A DNA stretch of 11,165 nt from contig JAKAAV010000029.1 of NCBI GenBank assembly GCA_021802185.1, positions 1-11,165 on the forward strand, in the 5' to 3' direction. Shown one piece after another: positions 5,818 through 11,165 of this stretch; the first letter of the stretch is position 1, and each line of letters starts with the position of its first letter. A program made the position numbers and the translations under genes. The DNA comes from Chloroflexota bacterium (GTDB lineage: Bacteria > Chloroflexota > Limnocylindria > Limnocylindrales > CSP1-4). The notes beneath the pieces were generated by a model that searched no databases, was not told the origin of the DNA, and was given only the letters and a program-made list of their open reading frames with translations.

Positions 5818-6768
5818 TCACGCCCGCGACTCCTCGACCGCAGTCCCGGTCCCGGCCGTCGTCGCGACGACGGCGGCACCATCGACCGCGATCATCCGCG
5901 CAGTCGAAGCGGCAGGCGACGTGGTCGACGTGGCGAGCACGGACCCGACGATGACGAGCCCGAAGCCGACGGCCATCCCGATCGTGAACGGCTCGCGCAG
6001 GACGACGGCACCGAGCACGGCGGCCACTGCCGGATTGACGTACGTGATGACGGTCCCGCGGACCGGCCCGATGTCTGCCACCAGGGCCCCGAACAGCACG
6101 AACGCGACCGCCGTGCAGACGACGCCGAGGATCGCGACGGCCTCGAACACGTCGGTCGACGGCATCGACGCCGGCCGCTGGACCAGCGCGATCGGCGCGT
6201 AGACGAGCGCGGACATCCCGAGCGACAGCGACATGACGCCGAGGGACGGCGCGCCGGCGAGCCGTCTCGCGAGGATCGCGGGCCCGACGGCGTACCCGAC
6301 GACGACGAGGCCGATCTCGAGGATGGCCCCGACGTTCGCCGCGTCGACGTCGACGCCGACGATCGCCGACACCCCCACGAGCCCGACGAGCAGCCCGATC
6401 GCGCCCCTTCGCCCGACGCGCTCGCGACTCGCGGTCGCCACTCCCAGGATCGCGCCGACGAGCGGCACGCCGGCGATCAGCAGCGCCGCGAGCGAGCTCG
6501 TGACGCGCTCCTCGGCGGACGCCAGCAGGACCCAGGGAATCGCGATCTCGGCGGCGGCGAACGCGACCAGCCAGCGCCAGCGGGACAGCACCGGCCGGAC
6601 GTCGCCGCGGAGCAGCGCGAGCGGCAACAGGATCGCGGCGCCCGTCGCCGTCCGCGCGAAGACGAGCACCGACGGCGCGATCTCGGCGACCGCGACGCGG
6701 ATGAACAGGTAGGGGATGCCCCAGATCAGGGACATCAGGACGAACAGGATCAGGGCGCGGCGGGACAT
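5818..6768 (-). CDS. EamA/DMT-family membrane transporter
   Basis: This 316-aa inner-membrane protein belongs to the drug/metabolite transporter superfamily, which mostly exports small metabolites. It shows about ten hydrophobic segments arranged as two EamA repeats, roughly 8-135 and 148-280. Family marks are the opening WGIPYLFIR (16-24) with the following FART in helix 2, and near the end GTVITYVNPAVAAVLGAVVLREP (239-261), the classic second-repeat motif with the NPA...LGEP-like turn (here LREP). A 36-residue tail with no hydrophobic helix follows. The ATG at 6768-6766 was chosen because it starts the first helix; the open frame continues about 320 codons upstream but is Arg/Ala/Gly-rich and runs antisense through other genes. 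Substrate unknown. Confidence 0.92.
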   Translation of the reverse strand: MSRRALILFVLMSLIWGIPYLFIRVAVAEIAPSVLVFARTATGAAILLPLALLRGDVRPVLSRWRWLVAFAAAEIAIPWVLLASAEERVTSSLAALLIAGVPLVGAILGVATASRERVGRRGAIGLLVGLVGVSAIVGVDVDAANVGAILEIGLVVVGYAVGPAILARRLAGAPSLGVMSLSLGMSALVYAPIALVQRPASMPSTDVFEAVAILGVVCTAVAFVLFGALVADIGPVRGTVITYVNPAVAAVLGAVVLREPFTIGMAVGFGLVIVGSVLATSTTSPAASTARMIAVDGAAVVATTAGTGTAVEESRA

Positions 6769-6851
6769 GCCGCCACAGGGTACCGGACGGGTGTGAGCGG
6801 CATCATGAGGTGAACCGAGCCCGCCGGGCGGGAGATCGGCGAAGGGTGACC

Positions 6852-6889
6852 GCGCCGCGCGCGGCCTCTTCCAGGCCGCGCGGCGGCGC
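6852..6889 (-). terminator. strong GC hairpin after the 268-aa gene
   Basis: CGCGCGGCCT (6858-6867) pairs perfectly with AGGCCGCGCG (6873-6882) around a 5-nt loop, and after one bulged G the stem continues 6 bp (6852-6857 with 6884-6889). It lies 38 nt beyond the stop of the - strand 268-aa gene and upstream of the exporter, where a terminator separating the two would be expected. No T-run is seen in either direction. Confidence 0.5.
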
Positions 6890-6926
6890 CTCAGCGGGAG
6901 AAGCTGCCCCGTCGCCCGGGCCCGTG

Positions 6927-7733
6927 CTACCGGCGCGTATGGAGTGCCGGCAATCCGCCCGTCACGACCCGGACCGACTCGCGCGGTCGCTCGCGGTGCT
7001 CGGGCCGGAACGACCGCGCCTCCGCCGCCTCCAGCCGCACGGTCGCCGCCTGGACGGCGTCCACCATGATCCGTGTCCTGGTCTCCGGGTCGTCCGTCTG
7101 GGCCGCGCGGGACAGCGCCGCAGTGAGCCGCTCGGCGACGGACCGGCGCTCTCCCGACAGCCGCGCACGGTGCGACGGCCGAGCACGCAGCAGCTGCAGG
7201 GCCTCCCGGGGCTGGGCGAGCTCCACGGACGCCTCCCGCTCGCCGACGACGAGCAACGGCCAGGGGTGGTCCGAGCGGGTGCGGAGCAGGCGGCGCGCGT
7301 GATCCGTGACGAGCTCGGTCGTCTCCCGCCTCGCGAGGCGGTCGAGCACGTCGCGCGAGACGAGCACGCGGATGTCGTCGGGCCCGCTGTCGGCGCCGTC
7401 GGCCGCCGGCCTGCGCCCGCCCGCCCGCCGTTTCGGCAGCTGCGCGTCGATGCGCGCCTCCTGGATCCGGCGGCCCGCAGGCGCGTCGGCGCGCCGCATC
7501 CGGCGCAGGTCCGTCTCCTCGAGCCGCACCGTTCGCGGCGCGGCGGCGTGATGTGCCAGCGAGCCCTGCTCGTGGACGATCCGGGGAAGGCCGCACGGCG
7601 AGTCGCTCACGCGGACGCCATCGACCGTGAGGTATCCGGGTCGGGAAAGCACGGGCTCGCTGACGGTGCCTCGCGCCTCGCACGGCCCGTCTCCCGATCC
7701 CTCGTACCGGTGCGTGTAGTAGGTGCGCTTCAC
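6927..7733 (-). CDS. hypothetical protein, 268 aa
   Basis: I do not recognise the family. The protein opens MKRTYYTHRYEGSG, then a Val/Gly/Pro-containing stretch with two cysteines (C18, C47), a basic, Arg-rich middle (about 70-115), and a helical second half with segments such as DIRVLVSRDVLDRLARRE and PWPLLVVGE. There is no signal peptide or membrane segment. Codon third positions read on this strand are about 90% G/C, clearly higher than the opposite frame, which supports coding. The start is GTG at 7733 with no good ribosome-binding site; it lies 56 nt after the glycosylase stop on the same strand, so it may be the last gene of the symporter-glycosylase transcription unit. Confidence 0.65.
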   Translation of the reverse strand: MKRTYYTHRYEGSGDGPCEARGTVSEPVLSRPGYLTVDGVRVSDSPCGLPRIVHEQGSLAHHAAAPRTVRLEETDLRRMRRADAPAGRRIQEARIDAQLPKRRAGGRRPAADGADSGPDDIRVLVSRDVLDRLARRETTELVTDHARRLLRTRSDHPWPLLVVGEREASVELAQPREALQLLRARPSHRARLSGERRSVAERLTAALSRAAQTDDPETRTRIMVDAVQAATVRLEAAEARSFRPEHRERPRESVRVVTGGLPALHTRR

Positions 7734-7789
7734 GCCCCAAGCCTACCGGACCGACCCGGCAGCCCAGGATGGCGTGGCCGGGAGAGACC

Positions 7790-8353
7790 TCACGCCCCGG
7801 CTCGCCGCCCGACGGCCTCCCGCAGCCGACCGAACTCCGCGATCAGCGCCGGCAGCTGGTAGTTCGCGTTCAGACCGCTCGGGTTCGGCAGCACCCAGAG
7901 GTCGCTCGAGGCGATGCGCTCCGGCTGCGGCCCGAGCCCGGCACGCGGGCGCTCGAATGCCGAGCGGTACGCGGAGACGCCGACGACGGCCACGAACGCC
8001 GGCCGAAGGCGCTCGGCGAGCTCCGCGAGACGCGCCGCGCCGGCCCGAAGCTCACCTGCCGATACCTCGGACGCCGCGGCCGTGGCCCGGTTCACGAGGT
8101 TCGTGATACCGAGTCCGGCCGCGAGCAGGCCCGCGCGGTCCCCCGGTTCGAGGACGCGCCCGGTGAATCCGGCGCCGTGGAGCGCCCGCCAGAAGCGGTT
8201 GCCCGGCCTGGCGAAGTGCTCCCCGGTTGCGCCCGAGTAGAGGCCCGGGTTGATGCCGCAGAACAGGACCCGCAGGCCGGGCGCGACGACGTCGGGAATG
8301 GCCCGCCCGCGCGCCGCCGCGACCTCCGCGCGCGATGGCCGGGGCGCTGTCAG
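7790..8353 (-). CDS. mug: G/U mismatch-specific uracil-DNA glycosylase (Mug/TDG family), probable CTG start
   Basis: This 187-aa protein is a family-2 uracil-DNA glycosylase, which excises uracil or thymine from mispairs with G in base-excision repair. Motif A is GINPG (33-37, catalytic-site N35) and motif B is NPSGLN (157-162); HFARPGNRFW (46-55) and GITNLVNR (82-89) are also typical. Length is slightly above E. coli Mug (168 aa), as in actinobacterial-type members. No ATG, GTG or TTG lies in frame between the symporter stop and motif A. Translation from the CTG at 8353-8351 gives (M)TAPRPSRAEVAAARGRAIPDV, exactly where family members usually begin, and overlaps the symporter stop by CTGA. 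Translational coupling with the symporter is therefore likely. Confidence 0.9.
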   Translation of the reverse strand: MTAPRPSRAEVAAARGRAIPDVVAPGLRVLFCGINPGLYSGATGEHFARPGNRFWRALHGAGFTGRVLEPGDRAGLLAAGLGITNLVNRATAAASEVSAGELRAGAARLAELAERLRPAFVAVVGVSAYRSAFERPRAGLGPQPERIASSDLWVLPNPSGLNANYQLPALIAEFGRLREAVGRRAGA

Positions 8354-9840
8354 GCCACCGTCCGTTCCGGCTGTTCCGCCCGCTCCCGCGCGCCACCGCG
8401 GGCTGCGACCGCGACGGCGCTGCCGATGGCGACCACGATCAGGTTGATCGCGAACGCCACCAGGCCGATGTAGAGCTTCGTGCCCGCCGCGCCCCCGATC
8501 GGGTACACCGTCAGCGAGCTGCTGAACCCGTTCGCGAACAACCAGTACGTGCCGGTCGCCATGCCGGCGAGCCACCCGAGCCCGACTGCCCACCGGTCGA
8601 GGCGGCGCACATACAGCGCCAGGAAGACCGCGGGCAGCGTCTGCAGAATCCACACGCCGCCGGCCAGCTGGAGCGTGATCGCGTACTTCGTCAGTCCCGG
8701 AATGAGGATGAATCCGACGGCCCCGACCTTCACGAGCAGCGACACGATCTTCGACACCTGGGATTCCTCGCGCGGGGTCGCGTGGGGCCGCACGTACTCG
8801 GTCCAGATGTTGCGCGTGAACAGGTTCGCCGCCGCGATCGACATGACCGAGGCGGGCACCAGCGCGCCGATCGCGATCGCCGCCAGCGCAAACCCGGCGA
8901 ACCAGGTCGGGAACGCGAACTGGATGAGCAGCGGAACGGCGCTGTTGGCGCCGTACGGCGCGACCGGCTTGATGCCAGCCGCGATCGCCATGTAGCCGAA
9001 CAGCGCGATGAGCCCGAGCAGGAACGAGTAGGCGGGCAGGAACGCGCTGTTGCGCTTGATGACGCGCTGGCTCTTCGAGGCGAACGTCCCCGTGATCGCG
9101 TGCGGGTACAGGAAGAGCGCCAGCGCGGAGCCGAGCGCGAGCGTCGAGTAGCCGGCGAACAGGGCCGGCGGGAGGTTCAGCTTCGACGCGGGGACCTTCG
9201 CGAAGATCGCCGGGAACCCGCCGAGCTTCGCCGGGATCACGACGATCGCGACGAGCACGGTGATCCAGATCATCGTGTCCTTGACGAGCGCGATGAGCGC
9301 CGGCGCCCGGAGCCCGCTGACGTACGTGAAGACCGCGAGGGCCAGGAACGCGATGAGCAGAGCCGCCTCGATGTTGATGCCGAGGACCTGGATGACCACG
9401 GCGATCCCGAGGATCTGGAGCGCGATGTACGGCATCGTCGCGACGATCCCGGTGATCGCGATGAGCAGCGCGAGGCCGCGGCTGTCGAACCGGTCCTTCA
9501 CGTAGTCGGCGGCGGTGACGTGCCCGCGGTCGCGCGCCACCTGCCACAGCTTCGGCATCACGACGAACACGAGCGGGTACACGATGATCGTGTAGGGGAG
9601 GGCGAACAGGCCGAGTGCGCCGGACCCGAACACGAGTGCCGGCACCGCGACGAACGTGTAGGCGGTGTACAGGTCGCCACCGAGCAGGAACCAGGTGACC
9701 ACGGTCCCGAACCGGCGACCGGCGAGACCCCACTCCTCGATGAGGTCGAGGTCCCCCCGCTGCCAGCGCGCGGCGAAGAACCCGATCCCGGTCACCGCGA
9801 GCCCGAACGCGGCGAAGATGAGGATCTCGTCAGCGTGCAT
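8350..9840 (-). CDS. sodium:solute symporter (SSS family), MctP-like
   Basis: This 496-aa integral membrane protein belongs to the sodium:solute symporter family. It has about 13 hydrophobic segments spread over its whole length and typical SSS elements: the early EEWGLAGRRFG region, TWFLLGGDLYTAYTFVAVP in the first core helices, an ADYVKDRFDSR loop, and SVMSIAAANLFTRNIW, the helix-8 segment that provides sodium ligands in this family. The pairing with a DUF3311 protein immediately upstream, with an 11-nt overlap, is the arrangement seen with MctP-type monocarboxylate permeases, so uptake of small carboxylates (lactate, pyruvate or similar) is the best guess. The Na+ coupling and substrate are inferred. 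The stop overlaps the probable start of the glycosylase. Confidence 0.93.
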   Translation of the reverse strand: MHADEILIFAAFGLAVTGIGFFAARWQRGDLDLIEEWGLAGRRFGTVVTWFLLGGDLYTAYTFVAVPALVFGSGALGLFALPYTIIVYPLVFVVMPKLWQVARDRGHVTAADYVKDRFDSRGLALLIAITGIVATMPYIALQILGIAVVIQVLGINIEAALLIAFLALAVFTYVSGLRAPALIALVKDTMIWITVLVAIVVIPAKLGGFPAIFAKVPASKLNLPPALFAGYSTLALGSALALFLYPHAITGTFASKSQRVIKRNSAFLPAYSFLLGLIALFGYMAIAAGIKPVAPYGANSAVPLLIQFAFPTWFAGFALAAIAIGALVPASVMSIAAANLFTRNIWTEYVRPHATPREESQVSKIVSLLVKVGAVGFILIPGLTKYAITLQLAGGVWILQTLPAVFLALYVRRLDRWAVGLGWLAGMATGTYWLFANGFSSSLTVYPIGGAAGTKLYIGLVAFAINLIVVAIGSAVAVAARGGARERAEQPERTVA

Positions 9841-10054
9841 CGTCGCGCTCCGTCGACGCGGCCTCGCCGCGCTCCTGCTGGATCGCGTAGACGACGATCG
9901 TCAGCGCGGCCGTGATGATGGCCCAGGCGAACTGGTACCAGATGAACATCGGCATCCCCAGGATCGTCGGTTTCGGGTGCGCGTACAGCGGCGGCCACAG
10001 CACCGCGACGAAGGGGATGAGGAGGACGACCAGGACCCAGTTGCGGGGACGCAT
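9830..10054 (-). CDS. DUF3311 small membrane protein, partner of the SSS symporter
   Basis: This 74-aa protein has two hydrophobic helices (about 6-22 and 36-57) joined by the DUF3311 signature: LWPPLYAHPKPTILGMPMF followed by WYQFAW. DUF3311 proteins are regularly encoded directly before SSS symporters and are thought to be accessory subunits, though their mechanism is not established. The ATG at 10054-10052 was chosen because GGAGG (complement of 10060-10064) lies 5 nt upstream; a longer frame to 10099 would add a charged 15-residue leader without such a site. The last 11 nt overlap the symporter start, so the two are coupled in translation. Confidence 0.9.
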   Translation of the reverse strand: MRPRNWVLVVLLIPFVAVLWPPLYAHPKPTILGMPMFIWYQFAWAIITAALTIVVYAIQQERGEAASTERDDAR

Positions 10055-10084
10055 CGCAGCCTCCGTTTCGGCGGATCGGGAGGC

Positions 10085-10104
10085 CGAGCGTGGCGGCACG
10101 CTCG
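10085..10104 (-). promoter_or_regulatory. 8-bp hairpin in the DUF3311 leader
   Basis: CGAGCGTG (10085-10092) and CACGCTCG (10097-10104) pair perfectly around a 4-nt loop, 30 nt upstream of the DUF3311 start. It could be an operator or an mRNA leader stem. Confidence 0.4.
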
Positions 10105-10244
10105 CAGCGGGTCAATTGACGCGCATGCAACACGCGTAGCGCGGCCATTGCAATTTTGAGGCCGGGTACCGCGGAGGCCCGGGGCCGCGAGACGAGTTGC
10201 CGACGCCCTGCGACGGCGTCAACGGTGCGAGCACGAGTTTCGGG

Positions 10245-10294
10245 GTCATTGCGAGACGCGTCACGCAAGCTGGCACGAAGCAAAGCGACGATCC
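10245..10294. repeat. TCATTGCGAG-type dispersed repeat element (candidate)
   Basis: The block begins GTCATTGCGAG and continues to GAAGCAAAGCGACGATCC. This matches the pattern of a short non-coding dispersed repeat, GTCATTGCGAG...GAAGC(A)A...GATC, that I recall from many bacterial genomes and metagenome bins. Within it, 10249-10268 is a 20-nt palindrome with a single mismatched pair (TTGCGAGACG / CGTCACGCAA). Assignment is by memory of the consensus. Confidence 0.5.
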
Positions 10295-10343
10295 GGTCAG
10301 CTCCGGACCCCTGGCCGACAGGAGCAGGGCGAGCTCGGAGTCA

Positions 10344-10372
10344 GCCCGGGGTCGAGGCATCCGACCCCGGGC
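10344..10372. terminator. 11-bp perfect hairpin
   Basis: GCCCGGGGTCG (10344-10354) and CGACCCCGGGC (10362-10372) pair over 11 bp with a 7-nt loop, the strongest uninterrupted stem in the window. It is followed directly by the palindrome GTCAGCTGAC (10373-10382). With no gene end nearby on either strand, it could equally be an operator or part of a repeat element. Confidence 0.4.
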
Positions 10373-10496
10373 GTCAGCTGACGGGTCCCCCGTCCGTGCC
10401 GACGCCGGGCGCGAGCGCCGGGTGCCCGATTCGATGGACGAGGACGCTTCGCTCGACTAGCGTAGGACTGTCGAACCGGCAGGGGAGTGGACGCCG

Positions 10497-11165
10497 ATGC
10501 GCATGGGGGACCTGAAGGCAGGCTGGGCGGTCGTGGGGAACGACGGACGCCGGCTGGGCACGGTCCAGCACGCGGACCAGGACTACCTGCTCGTGTCGCG
10601 AGGCGCGTTCTCCGACCTCCTGTACGTGCCGGCCTCGGCGATCGCCAACGTCGAGCACGAGCTGGTGCACCTCAACCTCGCGAAAAGCGAGGCGGAACAC
10701 ATGGGGTGGGAGCAGCGGCCGAGGGATCCGGATGGCGCGGCCCCGGTCCGTCAGCTCGAGCCAGTGGATCGCGCGACGCCAGCTCCTCCTCGCGTGACAC
10801 CCGCTCCCGCTCCCGCTCGCGCGACTCCCGCTCCCGCTTCGGCGACACCCGACGTCGAGGACGCCGGGCTCAGCGGCATTCATGTGGTGGTGTTCACACC
10901 CGCCGTCGCCGAACTCCGGACCTTCTTCCGTGACACCCTCGGCATGCCGCACGTCGACGCGGCAGACGGCTGGCCGATCTTCGCCCTGCCCCCCGCGGAG
11001 CTCGCGGTCCACCCGGCCGAGGTGACGGGCCAGGAGATCTACCTCATGTGCGAGAACATCGAGGCCACGCTCGCAAGTCTCGAGCGCAAGGGGGTGGCGG
11101 TGCGACGCCCGGTGCGGGAGGAGGCATGGGGCTTCGTCGCGGCACTATCCCTGCCCGGTGGCGCC
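10497..11165 (+). CDS. DUF2171/PRC-like domain fused to a glyoxalase/VOC domain (3' end beyond window)
   Basis: The frame is open from ATG 10497 to the window edge (223 codons, no stop). Residues 1-72 match the DUF2171 pattern: GWAVVGNDGRRLGTVQ, a YLLVSRG strand, YVPASAIANVE, and LNLAKSEAEHMGW at the end; this is a small PRC-barrel-like beta domain of unknown role. Residues about 90-120 are a Thr/Pro/Ala linker encoded by repeated CCGCTC units. From 126 a vicinal-oxygen-chelate (glyoxalase-like) domain starts: GIHVVVFTPAVAELRTFFRD, then LGM, with candidate metal ligands H129 and H172 and the LALPGG-like turn at the edge; the fourth ligand would lie outside. AGGGGAG at 10481-10487 precedes the start by 9 nt. 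Function unknown. Confidence 0.85.
   Translation, partial: MRMGDLKAGWAVVGNDGRRLGTVQHADQDYLLVSRGAFSDLLYVPASAIANVEHELVHLNLAKSEAEHMGWEQRPRDPDGAAPVRQLEPVDRATPAPPRVTPAPAPARATPAPASATPDVEDAGLSGIHVVVFTPAVAELRTFFRDTLGMPHVDAADGWPIFALPPAELAVHPAEVTGQEIYLMCENIEATLASLERKGVAVRRPVREEAWGFVAALSLPGGA

Larger units (their letters stand above)
10055..10496. other. 442-nt palindrome-rich divergent intergenic region
   Basis: This gap separates the - strand DUF3311/symporter unit from the + strand DUF2171-VOC gene and must hold promoters for both. It contains the self-complementary GTCAATTGAC (10111-10120), ATTGCAAT (10147-10154) and GTCAGCTGAC (10373-10382), plus hairpins at 10085-10104, 10202-10220 and 10344-10372, and a dispersed-repeat-like block at 10245-10294. 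A short AT-richer patch (10111-10160) stands out against the GC-rich background. TAGCGT near 10458 could be a -10 box for the + strand gene, but no matching -35 is clear. No coding frame here looks real. Confidence 0.6.

Noticed and set aside
5374..6813. A 479-codon open frame on the + strand
   Set aside because: Highly charged Arg/Asp/Gly-rich product that lies antisense to the clear EamA transporter and overlaps the small acidic gene.
6769..7740. An N-terminal extension of the EamA transporter frame by about 320 codons
   Set aside because: The extension is Arg/Ala/Gly-rich, lacks domain features, and overlaps the 268-aa gene in another frame; the transporter starts naturally at 6768.
6810..7862. 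A 350-codon open frame on the + strand
   Set aside because: Its third codon positions are less GC-rich than those of the opposite strand frame (6927-7733), and the product is Arg/Pro-rich.
8335..9915. A 526-codon open frame on the + strand
   Set aside because: Antisense to the unmistakable symporter gene; product is almost entirely Arg, Asp, Glu and His.
10374..11012. A 212-codon open frame on the - strand
   Set aside because: Antisense to the DUF2171-VOC gene, whose frame shows recognisable domains.
1..11165. tRNA, rRNA, CRISPR array, transposase or integrase
   Set aside because: Read through both strands: no cloverleaf-like segment with conserved arms, no regularly spaced repeats beyond the two-copy 43-bp unit, and no recombinase motifs.

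Overview
The window is a chromosomal stretch of a very high-GC bacterium. Most codons in the real genes end in G or C, several genes start with GTG, and genes are packed with short gaps or overlaps. There is no rRNA or other phylogenetic marker. Gene content and codon use fit a soil or sediment member of the Actinomycetota (for example Thermoleophilia) or Chloroflexota (for example Limnocylindria); that is an inference.

Left half, + strand (20-5166): an OmpR-type response regulator without a visible sensor kinase; an IolB/KduI-like cupin isomerase; a short-chain dehydrogenase that resembles D-mannonate oxidoreductases; a LarA-like protein of the nickel-pincer racemase/epimerase superfamily; and an APH-fold small-molecule phosphotransferase placed 7 nt after it. 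The middle three can be read as a sugar-acid module: uronate isomerisation, reduction to an aldonate, then C2 epimerisation. Substrates are inferred.

Middle (5167-5817): about 480 nt without an intact gene. It holds a 15-bp direct repeat and, on the - strand, a decayed C-terminal fragment of a PfkB-family sugar kinase of the 2-keto-3-deoxygluconate kinase type. A 45-aa acidic protein gene follows.

Right half, - strand (10054 down to 5818): a DUF3311 membrane protein and an SSS-family symporter (MctP-like carboxylate uptake pair, 11-nt overlap); a Mug-type uracil-DNA glycosylase that probably starts at a CTG codon overlapping the symporter stop; an unrecognised 268-aa protein; a strong hairpin; and an EamA/DMT exporter that converges on the small + strand gene.

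Right end (10055-11165): a 442-nt divergent intergenic region rich in palindromes and carrying a TCATTGCGAG-type dispersed repeat, then a + strand gene that runs off the window. It encodes a DUF2171/PRC-like N-terminal domain, a Pro/Ala linker and a glyoxalase/VOC domain.

The best candidates for something new are the IolB / mannonate-type SDR / LarA-like / phosphotransferase module next to a dead KDG-kinase fragment, and the DUF2171-VOC fusion.
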